NCBI GenBank assembly: GCA_944990035.1
Contig: CALYLX010000096.1
Location: forward strand, 310,001 to 374,000
Source: Clitopilus passeckerianus
Lineage: Eukaryota; Basidiomycota; Agaricomycetes; Agaricales; Entolomataceae
Reading direction: 5' to 3'
Length of the DNA: 64,000 nt
This document shows, one piece after another, positions 1-11,514 of the stretch. The position numbers were made by a program, and so were the translations under genes. The notes beneath the pieces are model-generated. The model ran no database searches, was not told the origin of the DNA, and saw only the letters and a list, made by a program, of their open reading frames with translations. Position 1 is the first letter of the stretch. Every line of letters starts with the position of its first letter.

Positions 1-1
1 C

Positions 2-64
2 CGTCTCCACTATCAGGAGTACATGCAATGGCTCAACAACGTCAAATCTTTCGTTGATCAGTAA
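2..64 (+). CDS. 3' end of an unidentified gene (partial)
   Basis: From base 2 a frame runs 20 codons to a TAA at 62-64, ending in residues SFVDQ. The codons look like ordinary coding sequence (EYMQWLNNVK) and the bases after the stop are AT-rich like a 3' UTR. The gene continues off the left edge, so neither family nor function can be named. It could also be chance reading, because only 63 bp are visible. Confidence 0.4.
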   Translation, partial: RLHYQEYMQWLNNVKSFVDQ

Positions 65-619
65 AGGCTTTGCAATTGCCCGACCTTCCACAAAAAGACA
101 ACATATCTTGTCTATGCCCAACCTAGCCACGTATATGATAGACTAATAGTGACACTCTACTCATAATATGCAATATAATCAAATGCTTTGCGATAACTCT
201 CTCATGCTGACTGTCGTCAGTCGCTGGCCAAATCACCACATGGACGCGTTTTTGTCATGATATTTTCTAGGCGTCGCGTCATCATTCGCTAATTATGGAG
301 TTCCTTCCCCACACCTCTAGAAATTACTGGATGCGGCTGGGCCATGCGGCTTACCATAAAAGGGAATTTTGAGGATCGGAGTTGAACATTCCAGTATTTT
401 CGGAATGAGTCGACTGTGCGTCGGTCGGAGTTATCACAAAGGACCATCCACGTAAACAATTTCGTGGTCATTCCAACATTTGACAATCCACAATGGCACG
501 ACGCCATGACACCTTCTATATAAAGACTCGAGCCATGTTCATCATTTCCCCAGCTCATCCCAAGCACTCCTCAATCTTCTGTCCTTAGCGCCAGCAGTGT
601 TCTAACTTGGTCTTTAACA
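65..619. promoter_or_regulatory. Intergenic region with TATA-type promoter of the next gene
   Basis: No gene is supported here. A TATATAAAG box lies at 517-525, about 95 bp upstream of the ATG at 620, and the stretch between them is C/T-rich like a basidiomycete leader. A 92-codon minus-strand frame overlaps this promoter but has no coding features. Confidence 0.55.
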
Positions 620-1260
620 ATGTCTGCTCCTCTCGCAATCGCCATTCCTACTGCTCTCGCTGCTGCTCCCATCAGCAGCACAACATCATCACCAACAGGG
701 CGATACATCCCGGTTCACCGAAGGACAGGCAGCACCAGTAGCTCCAGCAGCAGCATAGGCAGCAGATCTTCTTGCTCTTCACGCGACTCTTCTATCACCC
801 GTGCCTCTACCCCAGCATCGGAGTGCTCAGATTCTACCGGTAAGTCACATTCAACCATTTCGCGTCTTCGTGGTTCTGATCTCGCCTTCTAGCTGTAGAA
901 CGATCGCACCCCCTCCTCTACTCCCGAGAGGCCCTTCTCAACCTCGCCAAATCTCCCCTCTCTCGTTTCTCCGCAGAGACCCGCGAGTCGCTCCGCACCA
1001 GCGTCCCCGAGATCATGACGAACAGGAAGCAGCGCAAGGCGATCGAGTACCACAACAACCAGGCGGCCAAGCAAGCTCGCCAGGCTGTGAAGCAGCAGAA
1101 GGAGGTTATCCCCATTGTCCCGCTTCACATCCGCCGTTCCCGACCTGTCGGCAAGGAAGGCAGCGAAAAGAAGAAAAATCCGACGTCGAACAATGTCGTT
1201 GAAGATACCCAGTGGCGCGGTCGAAGACCTGCGTCGGTCCCTGCGCCTGTCCCGATCTAG
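620..1260 (+). CDS. Small protein with canonical eIF4E-binding motif (putative 4E-BP-like translational regulator)
   Basis: Exons 620..839 and 893..1260 join across a 53-bp GT-AG intron to give 195 aa. Residues 1-75 are Ala/Ser-rich and disordered, with a Ser run around residues 38-55. Residues 83-89 read YSREALL, which fits the YxxxxL-phi motif by which 4E-BPs, eIF4G and 4E-T dock on eIF4E. It is followed by a helical, conserved-looking stretch (NLAKSPLSRFSAETRESLR) and a basic segment with TNRKQRKAIE. The C-terminus is basic and ends in a Pro/Val repeat. The protein would act in the cytoplasm as a competitor of eIF4G. The motif is seen directly; binding is inferred, since a seven-residue motif can occur by chance. 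An upstream TATA box and the C/T-rich leader support the start. Confidence 0.7.
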
Positions 1261-2218
1261 GCCGCGGCTCAACAATTCGACATTTCCACCCGTTTCATGG
1301 ACCCTACTTCGAACATAGATATATTCTACTGAATACTCCTCCGACCGATGGAGGATACTGTGTATTATTATTGGTTTTCCCTGCATTCGTCATCATCATC
1401 ATTAACACAACACCTGCAATTTCTACTATAACGACCTTTCATGACATGCTTACTCGCACTGCAACGTATTTATCTTACAATATCTGTAGTCCATAGCACC
1501 AAAATACAAACACAACCTGACACATTACTCTTCCGAGCACGATCCTTTTGCTTATTGGCGTCGAAAACACTCTTTTACTCGCTGAGCTCTCACCTCAGCA
1601 GCGACGTCCTTGGCTTGGCAGATCTAGTCCGAGCTAAAATCCGTGTCCTCGACGTCCTGCCACTCCCCTGCCAGACCATTGACACACCGGGACAACTGAA
1701 CATCATTTGTTGCCGAATCCCGACGAGGTCATTATAATTTGTATTTCCCGATATAGATAATCTAAATGAGGATCTTCGCCGCATCGCCGGTCTACCTGCA
1801 CAGACGCGACCCACATCCGACCCACCAAGGCTCTCCAAGGCATCGCCTAGGCCTGTGTCAATTGGAAACTGGAAACCGCGACATTCGGTATCGGCTCAGG
1901 TTAGGTTTTTTGACTTTTTGACGGGTTACTATGGTTAAATGTCCCCCCGGAGTCGAGTGGTTTCACGCCAGGGGAGCTTGAAGAACGTGCTTGGCGAGGG
2001 GCTGGGCTGGGAATTGGTGGGTAGATTAACGTTTTCGAGTCTGGGTGGTAATTAGATAGACAAGCCGTTAATATTCACTGAGATGTGAAACATGTAGGAT
2101 ATATTTTCTCAACTAGCCACTCGTCTCTTGTAGACAATGTAGTCCTTTTGGCCGGGTTCACCAAGTCAAGCACGCGGTATAGGTACTACAGAAGGTCCAC
2201 TTGAGTTGAGTTCTGCAG
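1261..2218. other. Gene-free region between convergent genes
   Basis: About 960 bp hold the 3' UTRs of the upstream plus-strand gene and of the F-box gene on the minus strand. Short open frames occur on both strands (for example 1441..1737), but none shows codon bias, splice structure or a recognisable domain. Confidence 0.6.
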
Positions 2219-3590
2219 TCATTGCGAACTCATGTGAGCTGTACGCACCGTTGCCTTGGGGTCCGCTGTCATAACCTCCTCCGAACAGACAATCTTAGCG
2301 ACGAAGAGACCATGACCCACGAATGGAAGTTGACCGCGCCGAATCTCCTTGGCATAGTCCTCCATCTGGTTCCTTTGTACGATGATTCGGAGGCAAATCA
2401 TTTTTAAGGATTTGTGTTGCAGATCTTCCAAGTCCCAATACCAATCCGCCCTGTTTAATATGCTTGACAACCCTTTGAGGGCGCTGTCCCTCCAAAATGG
2501 TCTCAAATCGATTGTAAGCTGCTCTAGTGACGGTGACTTCATCAAGGCACCGACGATTTGTTCGGCGAAACTCTCCTGATAATCGCGCCTTGTCATGCCC
2601 GCTGGAAGCCATTCGAGCACTCCAAGATGAGCCGTTCGGAGGTTTAGGCAGCCGGAAAAATCCAGTTTTTCGATGAATTTGGCTGGATCTGTCCGAGACT
2701 TTGAATTAGCCTATCACGGCATCCGTGGCACCTATCAAGAACTCACCCCGCCTTCTATGTATTGGTCCCCATGAAAGATCGAGATCGAAAATTACGTGTC
2801 GGAAGGAGGGGCCAATCTTGTGGATGAAGCGCTGAATCAAAGGCTCGTGCGTCTCCTTCAAAGAGCCTTCTTTTGACCAATCATAAAGCTGGATGTGAAA
2901 TGCATCTACGCTGATGCTGAATGTGGTATCTACGCTACAGGCAGGATTCCACACGGATCCCAGTAACCCAAGAGTGCGGGTATCTAGATCCGAAAAATGC
3001 AACGCCTTCCCTTGCTCCAATCCATGGCCTTCTGCATTAAACACGCGACTGAGGTCGACGTCTTGCTGTAAATCGAAGTCATCGCCGAACCACGTGTTTA
3101 GAGCAGTTAAGCAGTTTACAGTGCTCGGAATCCAATTCATAAGCGAGGCGATTTGTGTCGGGAACCCAAAGTTGAGTGAGTCGAGATGCAGAGTGTCTAC
3201 TTTGAGCCGTTCGAGGAGAGATTTAACGAAAGCGGGAATGTTGACGAAGGTTAACATCGTTAAGCAAGCAGAGTGAAGGTTTGGGAGATTGGAGACGATC
3301 ATGTCCAGATCAGCTGAAGGATGCTCGTCTTGGACATTCCACTTCGTCGCACAAAAATGTAGCGATTTGACTGAGGTAAGGAAACTGGTGGAGGAGAGAG
3401 ATGCGAATTGGAGGAATCTGAGAAACTTCGTGTGTCCTTCTGCGCCAAATACTATTTCCCGAAAGTCAAAAGCTCGACTTATGAGGAGACAAGATGTAGA
3501 GACTGTGCTCAGGGCGCGTAACGTTGGAGTATCGCCGTCAAGATGTCCGACTATCAAATGGATGATGTCGGAAGGGATAGCTGCGGGCAT
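2219..3590 (-). CDS. F-box/leucine-rich-repeat-like protein
   Basis: Exons 3590..2747 and 2688..2219 join across a 58-bp intron that has a GTGAGT donor, a CTAAT branch site and a CAG acceptor, giving 437 aa. Residues 4-45 form an F-box (IPSDIIHLIVGHL then a TLRALSTVSTSCLLISRAF helix), the Skp1-binding part of SCF ubiquitin ligases. The rest is irregular leucine-rich sequence with spaced L..L.L segments such as SPSLEQLTIDL, as in the large Agaricomycete F-box families. It would act as a substrate receptor in the cytoplasm or nucleus; the target is unknown. The start is the first ATG before the F-box. It is the first of four unrelated-looking F-box genes in the window. Confidence 0.85.
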
Positions 3591-3845
3591 TTTGTCTTTG
3601 CCTGCAAGGCAAGTCAGCGCCTGAATAGACAGGATATGAGTGTTTGCAAAATGTGTCCAACCAAAGGCCCGGAATAGATGATAATCACTTCGCTCTGGGA
3701 ACTAACACGATCACGCGACATCAGGCGGCAACAATCCCATTCCATCCAAAATATACAAGAATGCTAGTACAGTTCAAGAACCAGAGCTCTATTGTGGGTA
3801 TCCATGCTGCTATATCACCCAAAACGTGGCGTCATACACATAACA
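3591..3845. promoter_or_regulatory. Short intergenic region upstream of the F-box gene
   Basis: This stretch lies between the F-box start and the CorA stop, both on the minus strand. It must hold the F-box promoter and the CorA 3' UTR. No clear TATA box or repeat is seen. Confidence 0.4.
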
Positions 3846-6413
3846 TTACCTCCTAGAATGACTCCATGTACTCACCCTAACCATCTGCCTCGTCGACCAC
3901 ACCTTCCCCACATATCGCATCAACCGAAAGATGTCTGAATACATGAAAAGTGGTATTAGAACTCCCATCACGGGGAGGGCAATTTTCCAGAAGCTGGTTT
4001 GTGAAGAACGGATAAGTAAGGACTAGATACGAGGACGAGGAGACTTACTAGAAATCAGAATGAGTTATGGCTGGGAAATGGTCGAAGTTCATTCCCTGTG
4101 ATATGACGAAATCAACAACAGTATGATGTCTGAGCGAAAGGAGACTCACGAAATATCCAGTCAAAAGTGCTAGTGGTAGGAAGATGATAGTAACCAGCGT
4201 GAGCCGCGCCATAACTTGGTTCATCTCATTCGATGACATCTATTCCAGTCAAAACTCATCAGCCAAATTCTCAAACCGGGATCAAAGCACACAAAACTCA
4301 CATTAAACGCAAAGTTAATCAAGTTCTCCGCCAACCCAGAAAACATTTCCAAACTTGCCAACACGAAATCGATATGATCGTACACATCCGCCTACGTCGC
4401 TCCCATTCAGCATCACATTCACATTTCCACGAATAAAACCAAAGCTAGACTCACCAAATATACCTTACTCTTATAACTCAAATACCCAACCGCCTTCTTC
4501 CCCGCCTTCCCTCCTTGCGTCGTTGACGGTCCAGTTCCAACCCCGGACAGGCCCACCCTCGACGCACCTGCACCCGCCCCAGCCCCTGCACCTGCTATAC
4601 CCCCAGCCCCAGTAGACCCCGGCACCAAATGCCCCACCGCCTCATCATCCTCATGATGCTTCGGCACCTTATGCTTCTGACCCTTACCCCGATTCCCCAA
4701 CGCCTCAACCCGATCCGCCTCAGCCTCCATATTATCCACAAGCGCGACGCAGCGATCGAGGTCGTACCGCCGAAGCCCCCAGATCATGGTTTTGATTGGG
4801 TCGAGGGTGCGTTTGTGCAGGATTAGGTCGCCGGAGAGGATGTGTACTGTTATGGGGAGGTGTTAGTATCAGTAATGAGAGGAGGTATGGGAAGAAGAGG
4901 GAGGGAACAGGAGGGAGGAGGGAGAAGGAAGATGGAAAGGGAAGGAAAGGAAAGGAAAGACGTACGGCTACGGACAGAGCTCATATTCGGTTTGAGGAGA
5001 ACGTCATGTTCGAGTTTGTGGATCTTGTCTTGGTATTCGTCCATTATTTCTAGGATTCTGTCGACGACTGTCGTTCAAGGCATATAGTCAGAAATCTTGT
5101 AGTTTCAGCCTAGGATAACCACCTTAACGCATACCTAGATCAAGTAGACTCTCAATCAGGAGTGATGCATCTTCTGTGGTTCGTAGAACTGAATCTGGGT
5201 CATGTAACCGTTCTGTGATTGGGTTGGTGAATTCGAGCGTTGGGTGTGGATGGATGGTTATGACAGTGCCTATATGCGGGTTAGGTGTTGGGGCCGACGT
5301 TGAAAAGGTGGGACCGTGACTTACCATCGCGGAAGAGAAAGATTGACATGGGCTCGTGACGAACGTTAACACGGTCTCCTTTAGTAAGAGCCTTTATGCG
5401 GAGCATCTGCTTCTCCCTTGCCTATTGATCATGAGTTCCTGAGAGGAAACAAGACATAAGAAAAGACCTACGGGTGCCAGAAAACCCGTTAATCCGGTAA
5501 TCCTTCTTTTCAGGTATCGTTTGGGGAACTTCAGAAGCCTTTTCCGCCGCGATTCTACAATGTCGCTGGCATCATCCTTCATTTCCAGAAGGGAGCTTGA
5601 GTCGTTGGCGTAGCCTTTCTCTCTCGCAAGCTGACCTCGTTCAAGGGCGGAATCTTCACTTGGGATGGGTGACAGTGTGCATCTGCCGCGGTTGAGCTCT
5701 TGTTCGTCCTTTTGAGGAACGTTTGTTGTTGTGAGTGTCTCTTCGAGGGGAGAGACGGGGTCGTCTGAGTCTTGCTCGAGGGTGTGGCAGACGACACGGA
5801 TGAAGAGGTGTTCGCTGTAGTAATCAGCCTTGGACTGGCTGTGGCCTTGTTCATGGAGGACGTCCTCAAGTGCGAGTGCATGTAGATCTGTCAACGAGAG
5901 GTCGAATATGAAATGAATGTTGAGCACCAAAGGACAAATGCACGAACCATACTTTAGCCCCACAGCACAAATGACATCCCAATCCAAACCACCAATATTG
6001 ATCCACCTGACCGCCGGCACCTTTGGATTTTCATGCATTTCTTCATGCTGTAGGGTCTGGCTCGATGATCCCGAAGCCAGCGTGCTAGCTAGGCTACTAT
6101 TAGGAATGTTCGCATGCATCGGTTGAAAGCTAGGATCCTTCATGAGTTCAATGAATTCTGAGTTGCCCATCAGCCTAAAGTTGACGGAGTCCTGTGAGTA
6201 TTCCACGACTTCAATCGTACAATCCTGTTTGATGTGTCGATCCTTCTGCTTTCTTCGCCGTAAGTTGATGCCTGGTTCTTCCCCAGCATGGGTCTCCCGA
6301 GTTTCGGCTGCTGTATTGCGTATAGATGGTCGAGAATGCCTTGAATCTCGGGAGGAGGTCTGGTTCATGGAGGAGCCGGGATTCTTGTCGTTACTTTCAA
6401 ACCGTCTGGACAT
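3846..6413 (-). CDS. CorA-family Mg2+ transporter (Alr1/Mnr2 type)
   Basis: Ten exons keep one frame for 660 aa: 6413..5948, 5887..5472, 5421..5325, 5269..5135, 5067..4966, 4846..4455, 4391..4302, 4239..4150, 4095..4049, 3993..3846. The basic, disordered N-terminus leads into the CorA cytosolic domain with blocks such as ALEDVLHEQGHSQSKADYY, LTKGDRVNVRHEPMSIFLF and SVRSLHILSGDLILHKRTL. The first membrane helix (VTIIFLPLALLTGYF) ends in GMNF at residues 597-600, the CorA/Mrs2 selectivity signature; a second helix (IALPVMGVLIPLFMY) follows. The family forms pentameric Mg2+ channels; fungal Alr1 acts at the plasma membrane and Mnr2 at the vacuole, and the sequence does not tell which this is. 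The last exon could instead splice at a GTGAGT near 3880, which would change only the C-terminus. Confidence 0.93.
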
Positions 6414-6910
6414 CCTGGGCTATAGAGTCTGGATAGACCGCCTTGCGACCGCCAGTGTGGTGTGGACTCGCCCGAGGACATTTTGCGAAGGTGATGCACT
6501 CTGTTTGTTCTGAAAGCGGTTGCCAAGCATTCGGTCACAAATCTATTTTGGGCCACGTTAGGGCCGGCCTAAACTCCCAAGGCGCTCATTTCCAGGAACA
6601 CCGCAAGAACACCACTGATCCTCGACTTGGTGGACAACGGCGGAAACATTCTGGACCCATAGATAAAGTGGAAGGAAAGCTCTGTCATCTCTTCGACCCA
6701 AACCACCATCTCATTGGCCAGGCTTCCGGGTTTGCTGATCGCAGTTTCAACTTCTCTATTGCAGCCGGGCTGTCAATACAATCCCCTTTCTGACATATTC
6801 ACGCCGCGCCGGAATCTGGATTCGTTCATAACCGAACAGGCATAATACGTCTATCACGAGCGTCTTTGGCTCTCTTGTAACTTCCTTCCCCACACCCACA
6901 AACTAACAAC
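6414..6910. promoter_or_regulatory. Divergent promoter region between CorA and aldehyde dehydrogenase genes
   Basis: About 500 bp separate two divergently transcribed genes. A C/T-rich leader (CTTCCTTCCCCACACCC) precedes the ATG at 6911. No TATA box is obvious. Frames such as 6443..6793 lack coding character. Confidence 0.45.
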
Positions 6911-9390
6911 ATGGTCGAGCTTGCCTATACCCCGTTGGAGGAAATTGACAAAGTATGTGGTCCTGGCTATCACGACGGAGACGTTGCTTGACCTTCTATA
7001 GATTCATACCGAGCTTCGCGCTGGATTCAACAGCGGAAAGCTCAAGTCCATCGAGTACAGGAAATACCAGATTCTTCAACTCGCATACCTGGTCAAGGAT
7101 AATCACAAACGCTTCGAGGAGTCCTTGAAATCCGACCTCGGTCGACCTGTCCTGGAAAGTAACTTGTACGTCCACAACCACTCATCTCACTACCTTTCCC
7201 ACCACTCACACTACCATATAGCCTTGAAATCAACCCTTGCTATTCCGAGTGTCTAGACGCTTACAAGAACGTCACAAAATGGGCCAAACCAGAGAAACCA
7301 GCCTTCTCTCTCAACTTCTTTCCCATGAAGCCTGTCACCCACAAGGAAGCGAAGGGTGTCGTCCTCATCATTTCGCCTTTCAACTACCCGCTCTGGCTGC
7401 TCGTTAGTCCTCTGGTATTTGTCCTTCCTCTCACCTTCAGAAACCTCCTCCTCATAGGAATCTAAATAGGTTGGAGCTCTGGCAGCTGGAAACGCAGCCG
7501 TCGTGAAGCCAGCTGAATCCGCACCTGCTACGAGCGGACTCCTTGCAGAATTGATTCCCAAATACCTGGACCAGGATCTAGTTCGGTTGGTCAATGGAGC
7601 TATCCCTGAAGCGACCAAGGCGCGTATCTCATATCTCTGTGCCGGACCGGTTGAGCTGACAGATTGAATGCATTATAGCTGCTGTCTTTGCAATGGGATC
7701 ATGGTGCGTGTTCACTAGCTGCCTGCTGGCAACGAGTGGTTTCTGAAAATTTCGTCTAGTCTTCTACACAGGTCTGCAGGGCTCACTATTTCGGGGAGTT
7801 CTTCGTTTAAATTTCTTCTTCAGGTGGTCCTCGCGTTGCCAAGGTTGTTGCTGCTGCAGCTGCCAAATTCCTCACACCCATTACCCTGGAGGTCGGTCTT
7901 ACTCTCCTCCCCTCATATGAATTTCCACTAACCGACTCCACTCTTCCTAGCTCGGAGGTTCGTCCCGTACTTGCATTTGCCACACCAACTCTCATTCTGA
8001 TCCCAAATCCCAAAAGGCAAATCCCCAGTCATCATCGACCCCGACTGTGACCTGCAAACCGCCACAAAACGTATCCTCTGGGGCAAAGTCGTCAACGCGG
8101 GCCAAACTTGCGTCGCACCAGACTACATCCTCGTCCCGCGCTCCTTCCAGGACAAGTTCGTTGCTGCTCTAAAGGAAACGTAAGGCTCCCTCCCACCCCC
8201 TTCCTTCTACCGCTGTTCTCATTGTTCCCCCGCATAATGCAGATACGATTCCTTCTACCCCGACACCGCCAAATCCGACACCGACGGCGCCTTCGCGCGC
8301 ATCATCACGCCCCAAGCGTTCTCCCGCCTCAAGGGACTTCTGGATAACACCAAAGGCCAGGTCGTGTTCGGTGGACAGGTGGATGAGAAGACGAAGTTGA
8401 TCACTCCGACTGTGGTTAAGGATGTCAAGGGCGATGATTCGTTGATGAGCGAGTATGTCTTTTTTATGGCTTACAGTGTGCGTGACAAGGATGTGTTGCT
8501 GATGAATGGGTTGCTTTATAGGGAGATTTTCGGGCCTTTGCTTCCGATTGTTCCGGTTGAGGATTTGGATGAGGCTATTTCGTTCATTAATGCTCGGTAA
8601 GCCGTTTTCCCTTGCGTGTTTTCAGAAGTGATACTGATGAGGTTGTGTCCAGTGATCATCCTCTTGCGCTATATGTCTTTACCAACAACAACGCGTTCAA
8701 GAATAAGGGTTGGTTTTCGACTTATTCATCACCGGTTCTGTCCTGAGCTTTGTCCCTTTAGTCATGCGAAGCACCCTTAGCGGTGGTTTTGCTGCTAACG
8801 AAGTCGTCATCCTTCCTGGAGGTGAGTTCACCACCCGCTGTCGAAATGAACAAATTGACTGAGTCTGCCATGTAGCTGAGGGATTGCCGTTTGGCGGCGT
8901 TGGACCTAGTGGACGTACGTTGCTCTTCTCCCTCAGACGCTTCTGGACGTGGTACTGACAATGCTTCAGATGGCTACCATACTGGCAAATATGGATTCGA
9001 TACCTTTACTCACCTGAGGGCGACGTTGGATTCCCCGAGCTGGTAAGCCTGTTCTCACGTTCTATCCTATGGGCGTTGTTGACCGCGGATAATACAGGAT
9101 CGACAGGATTCTCTCCTTCCGCTATCCCCCATACACCGTAAGTCACCGTCATCACCCCTCCGTAAAATTCCGAGTCTTCACCTGACACATCTTTTTTCTA
9201 TACGTAGGACTCCAAACTTAAAGCGGCCAACAAATTCGTGGCCTCTCTGCCCTCCCGGCCCTCTGCGCCACCTTCGGTCAGCCTGAACGGCTCCGCACGT
9301 AAATGGTGGGGGAAATGGTTCTTTTTGACGCTTGTCCTGGGTGGTGTCGCAGCACTGACGAAAAGAGTGCAGACGCTCAAGTCCGATTGA
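6911..9390 (+). CDS. HFD1: Class 3 (fatty) aldehyde dehydrogenase with C-terminal membrane anchor
   Basis: Seventeen exons give 519 aa: 6911..6952, 7002..7165, 7222..7414, 7470..7619, 7679..7703, 7760..7771, 7824..7891, 7951..7957, 8017..8179, 8243..8452, 8522..8596, 8653..8708, 8762..8821, 8876..8914, 8970..9042, 9098..9137, 9208..9390. The enzyme oxidises long-chain aldehydes to acids with NAD(P)+. The catalytic Glu lies in TLELGG (E218) and the nucleophile in NAGQTC (C252), the 34-residue spacing of class 3 enzymes. [10 protein letters not shown] and [10 protein letters not shown] are family blocks. A hydrophobic segment near residues 496-510 flanked by basic residues is a tail anchor, as in yeast Hfd1 and mammalian ALDH3A2 (ER, lipid droplet or mitochondrial outer membrane). 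Two exons are only 12 and 7 nt, and intron 7620..7678 starts with GC. Confidence 0.95.
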
Positions 9391-9569
9391 GCGGATATAG
9401 TGGATTGTCGACGTCAGGAATTTCTTTCAAGTCTCAGCAACAGAACGGAGGAGGCATGATAATGAGGAGGTGGATTGTGGAATGAAAATCTTTTGACACA
9501 ATTTTTGCTTGTTCTATTCGTTCCATGTATACCGTATGTACTACCAGATCTCATTGATTCACTATTCTC

Positions 9570-11015
9570 CTATACCTTAGTTGGGGATATAAATATACCA
9601 CCTCCATAGTACCTAGCTTCGCCAAATTGCGCTTCATTCCCAGTGTGCTCGATGTATTCCTTTTCACTGATCATCGCAAGCTGATATCGTGCCGGAAGAA
9701 ACAACTGTGCCTTGGACACCTTTTTGAGGGACAGAATGTCGCGGTGGGCCGCTTTCTCGTGCTTTGAAGGCAATGGGTAGCATCGTGCTTCACGCTCGTC
9801 AGGCTCCTCGGTTTCAACTAGCAGAAGAGGAGCAAGCACAACCCCGAAAGTTTCCTGCAGCTTGGTGTAAAGGATCTTATCGACACCTTTGAGATGACCC
9901 TCGGAGATGCTTGCCCACCTGTAAAGGTGGCGCAAAGGAATGACTACGGGGAAGATGGGCTTTTCGGCTGCGTGAAGTTTTGCAATCTCCAAAACGACAC
10001 TTCGCAAGATATCTTCGCAAGAGGGGTTTCCTGTGTTTGTAAAAAGGGTTTGGAAGTCGGCATAAACAGCGTTGCCGTGCCTATGGAGGTCTTTGATCAG
10101 CTTCGGGATCTTGCCCCACGTCTCCTCGTCATCATATTCTTCTTCCCCCACCGTCACGTCAAATTGCAGCACCAAGCGATGTCCCTCGGTAACAGGCTCG
10201 ACCTTATGTTCGACGTCAGTGTAGAACGTGACAAATTTGAAGGCGGTGTGGATATCTTCAGGAGGAGCTTGCATAGACTTGTCGTCGTCCAGATCGCTGT
10301 CGGCTGTCAGTGAGTCTTCCTCGTCGGAGTCACTGGTGGCATTCCATGGGCGTGCAAACTTCTCTGCGGATTTGAGTGAGTGCATGTCGATATCGACAGT
10401 TTCATCTCCATGTCTCAGAACAAAGTTCCCTCCAGTCCATTCTGTGTTGAGAGCCACAAGGACCGTTGCGTGATGGTCATCTGCGTGCGTCGTGTCACGG
10501 TGCCAGTTGAAGTGGCCATTTTGGCCATAGATGGCGAGTTTGTAGAGATCGATATTGACGCTGCGGCGGACGAAGAGAGATTCAGCAATGTGTTGCTCGA
10601 TCCTGGTGAACAGTCGCCTTTTCTCGTATTCTTGATCCTTTCCGCCGATGGTGATGTGTGACGCTTCGATCTCTCTGCCGTCACGATAATCCGAATCCAG
10701 TACAGTTTCTTCCCCGCGACCAAATGCAGATGGCGTGCTCTTTTGGAGAAGCTTCTCAATATCAGGGTTGCCAAAGGTGCCTACGTCTTCACCGTCGACC
10801 TGGATCTTGAGATCGGCTATGGCTTTGTAGTCTCCGTGTGTTGCAGTGAATGTGGCAGCGGGGGTGCAGGATAGGCTTGTGATAAGGTTCCCCAGGTTCG
10901 ATTCCGTGACAATAGGTATGCCCTTCTTGCGGTCGTATGCAGCGGACTCAACGATCTTGTCTATGCGCTTTTGCACGGACAGGAAACAATTCACTTCGTG
11001 TTTTGGGTGCTCCAT
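9570..11015 (-). CDS. 2-oxoglutarate/Fe(II)-dependent oxygenase (prolyl-4-hydroxylase-like fold)
   Basis: A single exon gives 481 aa from the ATG at 11015. The iron-binding HxD is visible in NGHFNWHRDTTHADD, followed by ATVLVALNTEWTGGNFVL, the jelly-roll strand typical of P4Hc-type dioxygenases. The distal His and the 2OG-binding Arg are in DVEHKVEPVTEGHRLVLQF. An acidic Ser/Asp-rich insertion (DSDEEDSLTADSDLDDD) separates the two halves. The substrate cannot be predicted; related fungal proteins are mostly uncharacterised. The absence of introns contrasts with most neighbours. About 0.5 kb upstream lies a decayed copy of its 3' end, so the locus has been duplicated at least once. Confidence 0.85.
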   Translation of the reverse strand: MEHPKHEVNCFLSVQKRIDKIVESAAYDRKKGIPIVTESNLGNLITSLSCTPAATFTATHGDYKAIADLKIQVDGEDVGTFGNPDIEKLLQKSTPSAFGRGEETVLDSDYRDGREIEASHITIGGKDQEYEKRRLFTRIEQHIAESLFVRRSVNIDLYKLAIYGQNGHFNWHRDTTHADDHHATVLVALNTEWTGGNFVLRHGDETVDIDMHSLKSAEKFARPWNATSDSDEEDSLTADSDLDDDKSMQAPPEDIHTAFKFVTFYTDVEHKVEPVTEGHRLVLQFDVTVGEEEYDDEETWGKIPKLIKDLHRHGNAVYADFQTLFTNTGNPSCEDILRSVVLEIAKLHAAEKPIFPVVIPLRHLYRWASISEGHLKGVDKILYTKLQETFGVVLAPLLLVETEEPDEREARCYPLPSKHEKAAHRDILSLKKVSKAQLFLPARYQLAMISEKEYIEHTGNEAQFGEARYYGGGIFISPTKV

Positions 11016-11514
11016 GTTAATGATGGGTTGTCGAGCGCTTTGTCTTATGGAGGTCCAGTTTATATTGTCATGGTTGTCGCCTACAATGTCGAATTTGACT
11101 CATATCCGAGTCAAGCCTCCTGTTCATGACAATATCCAGATGGGATCCAATCAGATCGCAGGGCCAAATGGAATAACCATTTCGCTTGTTTAAAAGGGGG
11201 TTTTGACCTGCTTCGGCTCAGAAGGGATCAGGCAGCCTTGAAACCACAGGAGACGCAGGGCCAATCAGAAGAGTTCCAGAGTCGAAGTACAAACGGCCGC
11301 CTGATTTACTGGTACACAGTCTTCACGGAGCAATGCGTTTGGATTGTGCCCTCCTACAAAAATATTATCGTATAAGGCATGCCTTCCGTCGAGAAAATTC
11401 GAGCATTCATACTAACGGCCGGAGGCTCAAAGCAATTGCGTTTCCGGATCTCATTGAATACCATTGTCCTTTTCGTCATTAACGCATTTCTCTTAAACCA
11501 CATTTAGGAATGTA
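11016..11514. promoter_or_regulatory. Upstream region of the oxygenase gene
   Basis: No open gene is present. The stretch separates the oxygenase start from a decayed relative of its 3' end and should hold the oxygenase promoter. No clear TATA box is seen. Confidence 0.4.

Noticed and set aside
289..567. 92-codon minus-strand open frame
   Set aside because: It overlaps the TATA box and leader of the plus-strand gene at 620 and has no domain, splice structure or coding bias.
1590..1838. Opposite-strand open frames in the region after the first gene
   Set aside because: They overlap each other on both strands without any protein-like pattern.
4890..4965. Purine-rich tract as a possible regulatory repeat
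   Set aside because: It is the polypyrimidine-rich 119-bp intron of the CorA gene read on the other strand.
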